Source: Deltaproteobacteria bacterium (lineage in GTDB: Bacteria; Myxococcota_A; UBA9160; UBA6930). Taken from it: a DNA stretch of 64,000 nucleotides. The stretch is taken from NCBI GenBank assembly GCA_016875395.1, contig VGRF01000008.1, positions 85,568 through 149,567 of the forward strand, given 5' to 3'. How positions within the stretch are numbered: the first letter of the stretch is position 1; every line of letters starts with the position of its first letter. The notes beneath the pieces are model-generated. The model saw only the letters and a list, made by a program, of their open reading frames with translations. It made no database searches and was not told where the DNA came from. This document shows positions 39,640 to 48,990 of the stretch, piece after piece. The position numbers and the translations under genes were made by a program.

Positions 39640-40356
39640 TCAGCTCGCCCGAAAGAACCCCCGCCACACGAACGGCACGAAGAAGCCGTAGTAGAGCTGG
39701 TTCGGCACGAGCCTCACGGGCCAGCCCGTGTCGTAGCCGGCGAGGATGATCACGTCGGCAGCGGCCCAGAGTCCGTAATAAGCGGCCATGTAGCCGAGCA
39801 CGCGGCGCACGAACTGTGCGTGATGCGGGTGTGTCGCGGCGTTGGGGAGCGCGAGGCGCGCGAGGGCGAAGGCGAGAACGAGCGAGATCAGCTCGTGCGT
39901 GAGCCACATCGCCTGCGCGGGGACGCCGCTGAGCGAGACGAGGCCCGCGAGCACGGGCGCGATCGTGCTGAGCGCGGCGGCTTCGAGGGCCGCGCGGCGC
40001 GTGGTCTGCTCGGGCGTGCGGAAGCGCAGCACGAGCCAGAACACGCGGAAGTCGCCGAGGACGACGAACGTCGTGCCCAACAGGTTGCCCGCGAGGTTCG
40101 GGTGGAGGCCGGCGGCGGTGAACTGCGCGCCAAGCCACTTCGCGAACGGGCCCGTCGCGACGGGATCGAGCAGCGTCTCGAGCGTGAAGAGCGTGACCCA
40201 CAGCGAGACGAAGGGCGCCAGCGCGGGATCGAGCGCGTCCTCGCGGCGCTCGCGCGCGATCGCGCGGTAGAGCAGGAACGCGAACGGCACGACCATCACC
40301 GCGAACGGGAACTGCCAGCCCGCGTTGTAGAACGCTTGCCAAGTCGGCGCGCTCAT
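39640..40356 (-). CDS. Polytopic membrane protein of unknown function
   Basis: A 238-residue protein with about six membrane helices (FAVMVVPFAFLLYRAIARER, ISLVLAFALARLALPNAATH, LGYMAAYYGLWAAADVIILA). No family recognised. ATG 40356 overlaps the carF stop (ATGA), so it is made together with CarF. Longer in-frame extensions upstream run through carF and are rejected. Convergent with the sulfatase gene. Confidence 0.7.
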   Translation of the reverse strand: MSAPTWQAFYNAGWQFPFAVMVVPFAFLLYRAIARERREDALDPALAPFVSLWVTLFTLETLLDPVATGPFAKWLGAQFTAAGLHPNLAGNLLGTTFVVLGDFRVFWLVLRFRTPEQTTRRAALEAAALSTIAPVLAGLVSLSGVPAQAMWLTHELISLVLAFALARLALPNAATHPHHAQFVRRVLGYMAAYYGLWAAADVIILAGYDTGWPVRLVPNQLYYGFFVPFVWRGFFRAS

Positions 40357-41099
40357 GCGCGCTCCGCCTCGCGGCGCAGCGCGCGCTCGAGGCGCGGCCA
40401 CAGGCGCGCGCGATCGAGCAGCGCGTTGCACCACCCGTTCGTGATGCAATACGCGACGTCGTGCTGCGCGCGGTGATGCGCTGCGTGCGCTTCCGCGCTG
40501 ATCGCGAGGCGCAGGCGCTGGAGCAAGCGCGCGACGCGCGGCGCGCGCGGCATGTGCGCCCAGCGATGGATCTGGTTCGTCGTGAAGAGCCCTGCACTCG
40601 CGGACATCAGCCACGTCCACACCGCGCTGAGCGAGAGCGTGTCACCGAAGAAGGGCGCGAGCTCCGAGCCGAGCACGAGCATCGGCGTGAGCGCCAGCGC
40701 GTTGTTGCCGGACAGCTCGACGAAGCCGTGCGTCGTGATCTCGCGCGGGTCGACGTGGTGCTCGCGGAACGGACGGATCACCGCGGGACCGAGCAGCGGC
40801 GTGCGCTCGCTGCCGAAGCGATCGCACAGGAAGTGCACGAGGCCGCTGCCGAAGTCCGCGAATGCCCAGCCGAACAGCGCCGCGAGCGCGAGCAGCGGCA
40901 GCCACGCGAGGGGTGGCAGCGCTTCGATGCGCGCGAGCGCGAGCGCAGTGAGCGCGGCGGCGAGCGAGAGCGAGAAGAAATCGAGCGCGACGAGCCAGCG
41001 CTTGCGGCGCACGGGCGCCGGCTGCGCTCCCCTGGCAAGCGAAGCGCGCAGCGAGGCGGAGTCGCCGGAGCCGCGCGGAGTCGATGCGGTCGCGCTCAC
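40353..41099 (-). CDS. carF: Plasmanylethanolamine desaturase (CarF/PEDS1 family)
   Basis: CarF/TMEM189 enzymes introduce the vinyl-ether bond that turns plasmanyl into plasmenyl (plasmalogen) phospholipids. The 248-residue protein has membrane helices near 35-80 and the histidine-rich diiron motifs PFREHHVDPREITTHGFVEL, IHRWAHM and AEAHAAHHRAQHDVAY, in family order. The first 30 residues are unusual: GDSASLRASLAR is encoded by a 27-base sequence identical to the intergenic repeat at 20902-20928. Start GTG 41099 overlaps the upstream crotonase stop. In Myxococcus, CarF is needed for light signalling; here no carotenoid genes are adjacent. Confidence 0.88.
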   Translation of the reverse strand: MSATASTPRGSGDSASLRASLARGAQPAPVRRKRWLVALDFFSLSLAAALTALALARIEALPPLAWLPLLALAALFGWAFADFGSGLVHFLCDRFGSERTPLLGPAVIRPFREHHVDPREITTHGFVELSGNNALALTPMLVLGSELAPFFGDTLSLSAVWTWLMSASAGLFTTNQIHRWAHMPRAPRVARLLQRLRLAISAEAHAAHHRAQHDVAYCITNGWCNALLDRARLWPRLERALRREAERA

Positions 41100-41893
41100 G
41101 ACGCGAAGCTCCCGTGCCGGCCCGCGCCCGCCGCAAAGCGCGCGGCGCCTTGTTGCGTCTCACCGCTCTCGATCACCGCGACGCCGTGGCGGTACTCGTT
41201 CGCGAGCGCGGCAGCTTCGGGCAGGCTCCACTGCTCGAGCGCGCTGCGGCGGTCGGCGCGCATGCAGCCGTTCGGGAACGCGGCGATCTCGGCGGCGAGC
41301 TGCTCGGCAGCGGCGCGCGCGGTTCCGTTCGCGACGACGCGATCCGCGAGACCGATGCGATGCGCCTCGTCCGCCTGAACAGGTCGCCCGGTGAGGATCA
41401 TGTCGAGCGCGCGGCCTTGGCCCACGATGCGCGGCAATCGCACGGTGCCGCCGTCCACGAGCGGCACACCCCAGCGGCGGCAGAACACGCCGAACGTCGC
41501 GCCCTCCTCCGCCACGCGCAGATCGCACCAGAGCGCGAGCTCGAGCCCGCCCGCGACCGCGTAGCCCGCGACCGCGGCGATCACCGGCTTCGAGAGCTGC
41601 ATGCGCGTCGGCCCCATCGGCCCGCCGGCGTCGAGCGAGCCGCGCACGTCGAGCGCGCGCGGCGGCACGACGCGGTTGCCGCGCGAGGTCGCGACCGCCT
41701 TCAGGTCGGCGCCCGCGCAGAAGTTTCCGCCCTCACCCCACAGCACCGCGACGCGCGCGCCCGCGTCGCGCTCGAACTCGTCGAACGCGGCGGCGAGCGC
41801 TTCGGCGTGGATGCGGTCGACGGCGTTGCGCGCTTCGGGGCGCGAGTGGATCACGGTGGTCACGAAGCCGTTCTTCTCGACGCGAACCGGCAT
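41096..41893 (-). CDS. Enoyl-CoA hydratase/isomerase family protein
   Basis: A 265-residue crotonase-fold protein: NFCAGADLKAVA near residue 58 and GYAVAGGLELALWCDLRVAE near 110 form the oxyanion hole, and FGVFCRRWGVPLVDGGTVRL is typical of family members that have lost one or both catalytic glutamates. Hydratase activity is therefore uncertain. ATG 41893 is the start. It overlaps carF by GTGA and follows the CMD gene by eight bases, suggesting a CMD-crotonase-carF-membrane-protein operon. Confidence 0.85.
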   Translation of the reverse strand: MPVRVEKNGFVTTVIHSRPEARNAVDRIHAEALAAAFDEFERDAGARVAVLWGEGGNFCAGADLKAVATSRGNRVVPPRALDVRGSLDAGGPMGPTRMQLSKPVIAAVAGYAVAGGLELALWCDLRVAEEGATFGVFCRRWGVPLVDGGTVRLPRIVGQGRALDMILTGRPVQADEAHRIGLADRVVANGTARAAAEQLAAEIAAFPNGCMRADRRSALEQWSLPEAAALANEYRHGVAVIESGETQQGAARFAAGAGRHGSFAS

Positions 41894-41901
41894 GTGGCTC
41901 C

Positions 41902-42549
41902 TCAGCGAAGGGGCGGAACGGGAGGCAGCTCGGGCTCGACGGGGACGCCGAGGCCCTCGGCGACCATCGACAGCATCGTGTACTGGCCGACGAGAAACGG
42001 AATCTCGACGAGCTGCGCGTCCGTGTACTCCGCGCGCAGCGCAGCCCAGGTCGAGTCCGAGAAACGATGCGTAGCGTGCAGCTCGTCCGCCGCGCGCAGC
42101 AGCAGCAGCTCGCGCGCCGCGAGCGACGCGCCGCCCTGCTCCGCAACGCGCGCGATCTCTTCGTCGCTCATGCCGGCGGTGCGCGCGTAGGCGGCGTGAT
42201 GCCCCCACTCGAAGCGCGACTGCGAGCGCCAGGCAGCGCGCAGCGCGAGCAGCTCGGATTCACGCCGCGAGAGCACGCCGCGCTGCGCCAGCGCGGTCGC
42301 GAAGTCGAGGAAGGGTCCCAGCAAGGTGGGGTGGTACGCGATCACGGTGAGGATCGGCAGGGGCTTCGGCTGAGGCGCGGCCTCGCCGGTCAGCTGCGAC
42401 ACCTGCGGCAGAGTGCGCGCGATCTGCGCGCGCGTCTCCGCACTCCACTGCGCCTCGGGCAGCGGCGCGAGGCGCGCTTTCGCGTCCTGCGCGTTCGCCG
42501 CGAGCGCAGCGAACGCGCTCAAGGCCGCCGCGATCCGTCGTGCGCGCAT
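41902..42549 (-). CDS. Carboxymuconolactone decarboxylase-like protein with signal peptide
   Basis: A 215-residue protein. Residues 1-20 look like a signal peptide ending ALAANA. The middle and C-terminal helices (LSRRESELLALRAAWRSQSR, FEWGHHAAYARTAGMSDEEI) are typical of the CMD/AhpD family, but the CxxC of AhpD peroxidases is absent. Export is unusual for the family, most of which are cytoplasmic. It is the first gene of the carF operon, downstream of two hairpins that separate it from the acyl-CoA dehydrogenase pair. Confidence 0.78.
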   Translation of the reverse strand: MRARRIAAALSAFAALAANAQDAKARLAPLPEAQWSAETRAQIARTLPQVSQLTGEAAPQPKPLPILTVIAYHPTLLGPFLDFATALAQRGVLSRRESELLALRAAWRSQSRFEWGHHAAYARTAGMSDEEIARVAEQGGASLAARELLLLRAADELHATHRFSDSTWAALRAEYTDAQLVEIPFLVGQYTMLSMVAEGLGVPVEPELPPVPPLR

Positions 42550-42570
42550 CTCGCTCCCCCAACGACACGA

Positions 42571-42602
42571 AGGGCGCGGGCGACTCGCATCGCCCGCGCC
42601 CT
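42571..42602. terminator. Strong hairpin, 13-bp stem
   Basis: AGGGCGCGGGCGA pairs perfectly with TCGCCCGCGCCCT across a six-base loop. It lies between the acyl-CoA dehydrogenase pair and the CMD gene on the minus strand and probably ends transcription of the former. No long T-run follows. Confidence 0.55.
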
Positions 42603-42613
42603 CATCTTGTCAT

Positions 42614-42636
42614 GCACTGCGCGGATTGCGCAGTGC
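42614..42636. terminator. Hairpin, 9-bp stem, just after the acyl-CoA dehydrogenase stop
   Basis: GCACTGCGC pairs with GCGCAGTGC across GGATT, seven bases past the stop at 42643 as read on the minus strand. With the larger hairpin at 42571-42602 it forms a double terminator-like structure. Confidence 0.5.
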
Positions 42637-42642
42637 CGCCAC

Positions 42643-43884
42643 TTACTTCTTCACGGTGCCGGTGGGCACGTCGCGGAACGCGATGCCCTTGTCCGCGCGC
42701 CACTCGGCCGGAAGACCGAGCACGCGCTCGGCGATGATGTTGCGCATGATCTCGTCGCTGCCGCCCGCGATGCGGATGCCGGGCGACGCGAGGTAGCCCT
42801 CCATCCAGCTCGCGTCGGGCGCGGCGCTCGCGTCGAGCAAGCCGCCCGCGGCGCCCTGCAGCTCGCTCGCGAACGACGCCATCTGCTGCGAGAGCGGTGC
42901 GCCCACGGCCTTGCCGATCGAGCCTTCGGGCCCGGGCGTCTTGCCGCTCGAGAGCGCGCTCAGCGTGCGGTAGCCCGTGTACTGCAGACCCTTCGACTGC
43001 ACGAAGTAGTCGGCGAGCTTCTGCCGCACCGCGCTGTCCTGGATCGCGGGCTTGCCGTTTCGCTTCACCTTGCGCGCGAGCCGGAACAGATCGCGCACGC
43101 GGCCTGCGCCCTGGCCGGCGCCGATCGACACGCGCTCGTTCATGAGCGTCGTGATCGACACCTTCCAACCCTCGCCCACGCCGCCGAGGCGCTGCGAGTC
43201 CGGCACGCGCACGTTGGAGAAGAACACCTCGTTGAAGCCGGAGCCGCCGTTTATCTGCTTGATCGGGCGCACTTCGACACCCGGCGAGTGCATGTCGATG
43301 ATGAAGTAGGTGAGGCCGTCGTGCTTCGGCACGTTCGGATCGTGGCGCGTCACGATCATTCCCCAATCGGAGAAGTGCGCGCCCGTCGACCAGATCTTCT
43401 GGCCGTTGATGATCCAGTCGTTGCCATCGCGCACTGCGCTGGTGCGCAGGCCTGCGAGATCCGAGCCCGCAGCGGGCTCGCTGAAGAGCTGGCACCACAC
43501 GACTTGGCCGCGCGCCATCTCCTTGATGAAGCGGTCCTTCTGCGCCTGCGTGCCGTGGGCCATGATCGTTGGCCCGAGCATCCCGTGGCCGATGCCATAG
43601 ATGTTCGGCGGCACGTGATACTTCGCTTCTTCCTGATTGAAGATCACGTTCTCGAGCCGCCCGAGGCCCTGGCCGCCGTATTCCTTCGGCCACGTGAGCA
43701 CGGCCCAGCCGGCGTCGAACTTGGTGGCCTGCCACTTCTTTGCCCACGCGATGTCGTCGGCAGTCTCTTTCTCGAACTCGTCTCCCCCCGCCGCGTCGGG
43801 GCTGAGGCGCTTCATGTGCTTGTCGAGGAACGCGCGCGCCTTGGCGCGGAACTCGGCTTCTTGCGGCGTGTCGTCAAAGTTCAT
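42643..43884 (-). CDS. Acyl-CoA dehydrogenase, probable large partner subunit
   Basis: A 413-residue acyl-CoA dehydrogenase. [20 protein letters not shown] near residue 130 is the substrate/FAD loop, and the C-terminal RIAGGSDEIMRNIIAERVLG matches the subunit that pairs with a GGVGYTWEYD-type partner in heteromeric dehydrogenases of steroid and branched-chain catabolism. The partner is the upstream gene (43918-45024), 33 bases away on the same strand. Substrate unknown. Confidence 0.88.
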   Translation of the reverse strand: MNFDDTPQEAEFRAKARAFLDKHMKRLSPDAAGGDEFEKETADDIAWAKKWQATKFDAGWAVLTWPKEYGGQGLGRLENVIFNQEEAKYHVPPNIYGIGHGMLGPTIMAHGTQAQKDRFIKEMARGQVVWCQLFSEPAAGSDLAGLRTSAVRDGNDWIINGQKIWSTGAHFSDWGMIVTRHDPNVPKHDGLTYFIIDMHSPGVEVRPIKQINGGSGFNEVFFSNVRVPDSQRLGGVGEGWKVSITTLMNERVSIGAGQGAGRVRDLFRLARKVKRNGKPAIQDSAVRQKLADYFVQSKGLQYTGYRTLSALSSGKTPGPEGSIGKAVGAPLSQQMASFASELQGAAGGLLDASAAPDASWMEGYLASPGIRIAGGSDEIMRNIIAERVLGLPAEWRADKGIAFRDVPTGTVKK

Positions 43885-43917
43885 GTTGGGTTCCTTCGTT
43901 GCTCTGAAGGGAAGTTG

Positions 43918-45024
43918 TTAGAGCGTCGCGTCGACGCGGTTGACGAGAGCGTCGCGCCACTCGCTGGGCGAGCCGATCGCGGCTGCGAGCGCGCGGGCGC
44001 GGCGGTAGAACAGGTGGCAGTCGTACTCCCACGTGTAGCCGACGCCGCCGTGCATCTGGATCAGCTCTTCGCTGGCGAGCGTGAAGGCGTCGCACGAGGC
44101 GACGCGCATCGTGGCCGCCGCGACCGGCAGCTCCTCGTTGCCGTTCGAGAGCGCCCACGCGGCGTAATAACCGTTCGAGCCCGCGATCTGGATCTTGCAG
44201 AACACGTCGGCCATGCGGTGCTTCAGCGCCTGGAAGGAGCCGATCGCGCGGCCGAAGGCGAAGCGCGACATCGTGTAGTTGCGCGTCAGCTCGAGCGCGC
44301 GCTCGGCGCCGCCCACCTGCTCGTAGCCGATCAGCACCGCGGCGCGATCGAGCACCGCGGTCGCGATCTTCGCGCCCTGCCCGGCGGCGCCAAGCCGCTC
44401 GCCGGCGGCGTTCTTGAACTCGAGCTTCGCCTGCGGGCGGCTCGGATCGAAGGCCGCGAGGTTCGTGCGCGTCACGCCCGCGCCGTCGAGCGGGACGATC
44501 GCGAGCGAGACACCTGCACGTTCCTTCACGACCACCACCGCGATGCCCGCGGCGCCGCCGTCCGGCACCGGGAACTTCACGCCGTTCAGCTTGGCGCCGT
44601 CGAACGTGACGGTGGCATCGGCCGGATTGAAGTCGCCCGCGCCTTCCGCGAGCGCGAACGTGCCGATCAGCTCGCCCGACGCGAGCTTCGGCAGGTACTT
44701 CTTCTTCTGCTCGGCGCTGCCGGCCTGCAGAATCGCCTCGGCGCACAGGTAGATCGACGACGAGAACGGGATCGGCGCCAGCGCGCGTCCCAGCTCCTGC
44801 CCGATCAGCGCCAACTCGAGGTAGCCGAGCCCCGCGCCGCCGTACTCCTCGGGGATCGCGGTGCCGAGCCAACCCAGCTCCGCGACGCCCTTCCACAGAT
44901 CCGCCGCGTACGGCTGGCCGGATTCGAGCACCTTGCGGCACACCTCGAGCTTGCTGTTCTCGGTGAGATAGTCGCGCGCGGCTTTCTGGACGAACTTCTG
45001 GTCGTCGGAGAACTCGAGATTCAT
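43918..45024 (-). CDS. Acyl-CoA dehydrogenase, probable small partner subunit
   Basis: A 368-residue acyl-CoA dehydrogenase-fold protein with GWLGTAIPEEYGGAGLGYLE near residue 50, RFAFGRAIGSFQALKHRMAD near 260 and the C-terminal IQMHGGVGYTWEYDCHLFYR. The last motif marks the second subunit of paired dehydrogenases such as FadE28-FadE29 of mycobacteria. ATG 45024 is the start; longer frames are shadows. It is the first gene of the pair and divergent from aat. Its stop codon is embedded in a GTTGTTAGAG copy of the dispersed motif. Confidence 0.87.
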   Translation of the reverse strand: MNLEFSDDQKFVQKAARDYLTENSKLEVCRKVLESGQPYAADLWKGVAELGWLGTAIPEEYGGAGLGYLELALIGQELGRALAPIPFSSSIYLCAEAILQAGSAEQKKKYLPKLASGELIGTFALAEGAGDFNPADATVTFDGAKLNGVKFPVPDGGAAGIAVVVVKERAGVSLAIVPLDGAGVTRTNLAAFDPSRPQAKLEFKNAAGERLGAAGQGAKIATAVLDRAAVLIGYEQVGGAERALELTRNYTMSRFAFGRAIGSFQALKHRMADVFCKIQIAGSNGYYAAWALSNGNEELPVAAATMRVASCDAFTLASEELIQMHGGVGYTWEYDCHLFYRRARALAAAIGSPSEWRDALVNRVDATL

Positions 45025-45122
45025 GAAGTGGGGCTCCACCTGAGTTGGGGAAATCGGAAGCGGCGCAGCATACGCCAGCGAGATTTGCGTCGCTGCGGGT
45101 CGACCCCGCGAGTGGCTGCGAC

Positions 45123-45808
45123 GTGACCGTCTACCGCCTCCCGCGCGCCCATCTGTTTCCCGATCCCGCGGAAGCGGAGCCTTCGGGGCTGCTCGCGGTC
45201 GGGGGCGATGTCTCGCCCGAGCGCGTGCTGCTCGCGTACGCGAACGGGATTTTTCCTTGGTACGAGAGGCCGCCCATCCTTTGGTTCTCCCCCGATCCGC
45301 GCGGCGTGTTGCCGCTCGCCCCGCGGTCCGCACTGCACGTGCCGCGGCGCCTCGCGCGCACGCTGCGCCAGGGCCTCCTCCGCGTGAGCTTCGACGCAGC
45401 GTTCGAAGACGTGATGCGCGCGTGCGCGACCGCGCCGCGCGACGGTCAACGCGGCACCTGGATCACGGACGAGCTCGCGGACACGTACCTCGCGCTGCAC
45501 GCGCGCGGCTTCGCACACTCGTGCGAGGCGTGGCACGGCGCGCGGCTCGTAGGCGGCGTGTTCGGCATCGCGATCGGCGACGCGTTCTTCGCCGACTCGA
45601 TGTTCCACACCGCGCGCGACGCGTCGAAGGTCGCTCTCGTGTCGCTCGCGCAGAAGCTCGCCGCCGACGGCTACGCGCTGGTCGACTGTCAGCTCCCGAC
45701 CGATCACCTTGAGACGCTCGGCTTCGAGAGCTGGCCGCGTGCGCGCTACCTGCGCGAGCTCGCGAAGGCGGTGTCCGGGAAGCGCGCGCCCGAGAAGTGG
45801 GCGAGCGC

Positions 45809-45812
<4 letters not shown>
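45123..45812 (+). CDS. aat: Leucyl/phenylalanyl-tRNA-protein transferase
   Basis: Aat adds Leu or Phe from tRNA to proteins with N-terminal Lys or Arg, making N-degrons read by ClpS. The 229-residue product contains GLLAVGGDVSPERVLLAYAN, GIFPWYERPPILWFSPDPRG, the GTWITDELADTYLALHARGF helix and DASKVALVSLAQKL, all typical. GTG 45123 is preferred because family members begin just before this point; an in-frame start at 45045 would add 26 unusual residues. The stop overlaps the next start (GTGA). clpS and clpA are at 18-20.7 kb. Confidence 0.95.
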
Positions 45813-46279
<467 letters not shown>

Positions 46280-46340
46280 CGCCTGCGCTACCTCGCTCCT
46301 CCCGCGCGCAATCCCGCGCGCGGCCGCCTCGGAGCGACTC

Positions 46341-47318
46341 ATGCCCACCCCCACGAAGCTCCCCACCTACCGCGAGCTTCCCGCCAAGCCCGGCAACCCG
46401 CCGCACACCGCGTGGGGCCTGTTCGGCGACGGCGACAACGTGGGCATGTTCAACCTGCAGACGCCCGAGGTCGTCGTCGCGGCGGCGCGCCTCGTTCGGA
46501 AGGGCGCCGTGTTCGCGATGAACTGGGAGCAGGAGCAGCCGAACCCGCCGCTGTTCGGGCGCGGGAAGTTCCGGCACACGGTGTTCCGTGAGATTCCGAT
46601 CGGGCACCACGGCGACGACGTGCTCGACAACTTCTTCACGCAGGCGTCGAGCCAGTGGGACGGGCTCACGCACGTGGGCGACTACGAGCACGGCTTCTGG
46701 GGCGGCGTGAAGAACGAGCAGCTGCGCAACAACCCTGACAAGTCGCGGCTCGGCATCGACCACTGGGCGCGGCGGGGCATCGCGGGCCGCGCGCTCGTGC
46801 TCGACATCGAGCGCTACCGAAGGGCCGTGGGTCGGCCGCTCGACTGCAGCGTGGACGACAAGATCACGGTGGAGGATCTCGAGGGAACGCTGCGCGCGCA
46901 GAAGGTCGAGCCGAAGCCCGGCGACGTCTGGACCATTCACACGGGCTGGATCGCGTGGTACGAGCAGCAGACGCCGCAGGTGAAGCAGCGCCTTGCGATC
47001 ACCGCGACGCTGCGCACGCCAGGCCTCGCCTGCAGCGAGGCGATGGCGGAGTGGATCTGGAACCGGCACCCCGCCGCCCTAACAACCGACACGCCCGCGC
47101 TCGAGTCGTGGCCGCCGCCCGGGTTCACCGAGCCGAACGGCTTCCTGCATCACTGGATCATCGGGCGCTTCGGCATGGCGATCGGCGAGATGTTCCAGAC
47201 GACGGGGCTCGCCGCGGACTGCGCGGGCGATCGCGTGTACGAGGGGCTCTTCGCCTCCGCGCCGCTGAACATCCGGGGCGGGACTGGAAGCCCGCCGAAC
47301 GCGCTCGTGATCAAGTAG
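46341..47318 (+). CDS. Cyclase-family (kynurenine formamidase-like) metal hydrolase
   Basis: A 325-residue protein of the cyclase/formamidase family (PF04199). The metal region reads SQWDGLTHVGDYEHGFWGGV, a variant of HxGTHxDxPxH in which the first His is replaced by Gln. Later come WARRGIAGRALVLDIERYRR and the VWTIHTGWIAWYEQQ strand. Such enzymes hydrolyse cyclic or N-formyl substrates with divalent metals. Altered metal residues are common in this longer subgroup. SD GGAG precedes ATG 46341. Stand-alone gene. Confidence 0.82.
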   Translation: MPTPTKLPTYRELPAKPGNPPHTAWGLFGDGDNVGMFNLQTPEVVVAAARLVRKGAVFAMNWEQEQPNPPLFGRGKFRHTVFREIPIGHHGDDVLDNFFTQASSQWDGLTHVGDYEHGFWGGVKNEQLRNNPDKSRLGIDHWARRGIAGRALVLDIERYRRAVGRPLDCSVDDKITVEDLEGTLRAQKVEPKPGDVWTIHTGWIAWYEQQTPQVKQRLAITATLRTPGLACSEAMAEWIWNRHPAALTTDTPALESWPPPGFTEPNGFLHHWIIGRFGMAIGEMFQTTGLAADCAGDRVYEGLFASAPLNIRGGTGSPPNALVIK

Positions 47319-47400
47319 GCGGGGGTCGCTCCCGTTCCGCGACTCCGCCTCAAGAGAAGGCGCAGGCGCTCCGATCCACCCCCCTGAGGTTGGAGGAGGG

Positions 47401-48978
47401 GTGCGCGCAGCGATTCCGAGTCTCCGCCGCCGCCTGTTCGCGAGTCTGGCGTCACGCATCGGCTTCTTCGTGTTTGCCGCCACACTCGCGAGCGCGCTCG
47501 CCGTGGCCTTCACGTCCGCGCTCGCGGTTCGCGCCTTCCTGCGCGACCGCGTCCAGGACCGCATCCCCGAAGCCGCTGCCCGAGCGCGAGACCAACTCGA
47601 GCTCTGGTACACGCAGCGCGCCCTGGACGTCGAGGTGTTCTCGCACAGCGAGATCATCGGCGACCTCGCCCGCGGCGACCGGGCGCAGTCGCGCGTCGAG
47701 GCGGAGCAGTACTTGAGCTACGTGCGCTCCGGCCTTCCCGTCTACTCGTCGATTTTTGCGCTCGATGCGAGTGGCCGCGTCCTCGCTCACATCGGCGGCG
47801 AGTTTCCGGTCGGCCCCGCGCTCGCTCAGCGGATCGCGCGCGTCGACGCGACCTCCATCTCAGGCGTGCTCGGTTCTCCTCAGGGGCCCGTGCAGCTCAT
47901 CTCTGCACGGGTCGCAACGAAGGGAGGGGCGCGCGTTTCGCTCCACGCGGTGCTTCCGATCCGCGCGCTCGGCGACGAGCTCGCGCGCGGTGTTGGAGAG
48001 AACGCCGGGCGCCTGCACGTCTATGACGAGAGCGGCGCGCTCGTCGCGAGCTCGCAGCCGGCGTTCGCGGGCGAGCTCGCGGAGGGCCTGCGCGAGGAGG
48101 CCACGACGCGGGTGGTCGACTATCTCGCGAGCGATCGCGTGCGCGTCGTCGCGAGCGCGCAGCGACTCGAGCGCCTGCCGTGGCGGGTCGTATTCGAGGG
48201 CGACTACGGAGCCACGTTCGCGCCGATCGCGTCGATCCTGACCCGCATGGTCGGATTGAATCTCGGGATCGTGGTCGTGCTCGCAGGCGTCGCGTTCGCG
48301 ATCGCGTGGTTCCTGCTGCGACCGCTGCACCAACTCTCGGAAGCCGCGGTGCGACTGCGCGACGGCGAGACGGACGTCCACCTGCCGATCGTCTCGGCGG
48401 ACCACGAGGTCGGAGTGCTCGCCCGCAGCTTCGCGGAGATGGTCGAGAGCCTGACCAGCGCGCGCGCGCGGCTCGAGCAGCTCGCGATCACGGACGGCCT
48501 CACGTGCATCCACAACCACCGCTTCTTCCAGGATCGGCTCTCGGAAGAGATTCTCGCGGTCGACGCTCACGGCGGGCCTCTCACCCTGATCCTTCTCGAC
48601 ATCGACGACTTCAAGCAGCTCAACGACCGCTTCGGGCACGCCACCGGCGACGCGGTTCTGGAAGACCTCGCGCTGCTGCTGACCGGAAACGCGCGCGCGC
48701 ACGACATCGTCGCCCGCTACGGCGGCGAAGAGTTCGCCGTGCTTTGCCCGGGGCTCGGAGTCGACGCGGCTGTCGCGCTCGCGGAGCAGATGCGCCTCGC
48801 CGTGCACTCGCATCGATTCCGCGTCGCCGGCGCGGACGAAACGCTGCCCGTGACCGTCTCGATCGGGGTCTCCAGCTATCACGGCGACCGAGTGCGCTTC
48901 TTTGCAGACGCGGACCGTGCCCTCTACGCCGCCAAGCACGCCGGCAAGGACTGCGTGCACTGTGCGGACGAGGCGTGA
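47401..48978 (+). CDS. Diguanylate cyclase with periplasmic sensor and HAMP domain
   Basis: A 525-residue receptor that makes c-di-GMP. Order: membrane helix about 17-40, periplasmic sensor about 41-275 (likely Cache type), helix about 280-302 (NLGIVVVLAGVAFAIAWFLL), HAMP to about 355, GGDEF to the end. The active site is RYGGEEFAVLCPG, metal/base contacts DIDDFKQLNDRFGHATGD, and an intact inhibitory site RAHD lies five residues before GGEEF, so product inhibition is expected. GTG 47401 is preceded by GGAGGAGG. c-di-GMP receptors may include the PilZ protein at 30269. Confidence 0.93.
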   Translation: MRAAIPSLRRRLFASLASRIGFFVFAATLASALAVAFTSALAVRAFLRDRVQDRIPEAAARARDQLELWYTQRALDVEVFSHSEIIGDLARGDRAQSRVEAEQYLSYVRSGLPVYSSIFALDASGRVLAHIGGEFPVGPALAQRIARVDATSISGVLGSPQGPVQLISARVATKGGARVSLHAVLPIRALGDELARGVGENAGRLHVYDESGALVASSQPAFAGELAEGLREEATTRVVDYLASDRVRVVASAQRLERLPWRVVFEGDYGATFAPIASILTRMVGLNLGIVVVLAGVAFAIAWFLLRPLHQLSEAAVRLRDGETDVHLPIVSADHEVGVLARSFAEMVESLTSARARLEQLAITDGLTCIHNHRFFQDRLSEEILAVDAHGGPLTLILLDIDDFKQLNDRFGHATGDAVLEDLALLLTGNARAHDIVARYGGEEFAVLCPGLGVDAAVALAEQMRLAVHSHRFRVAGADETLPVTVSIGVSSYHGDRVRFFADADRALYAAKHAGKDCVHCADEA

Positions 48979-48990
48979 CGCCGCCCGCGC

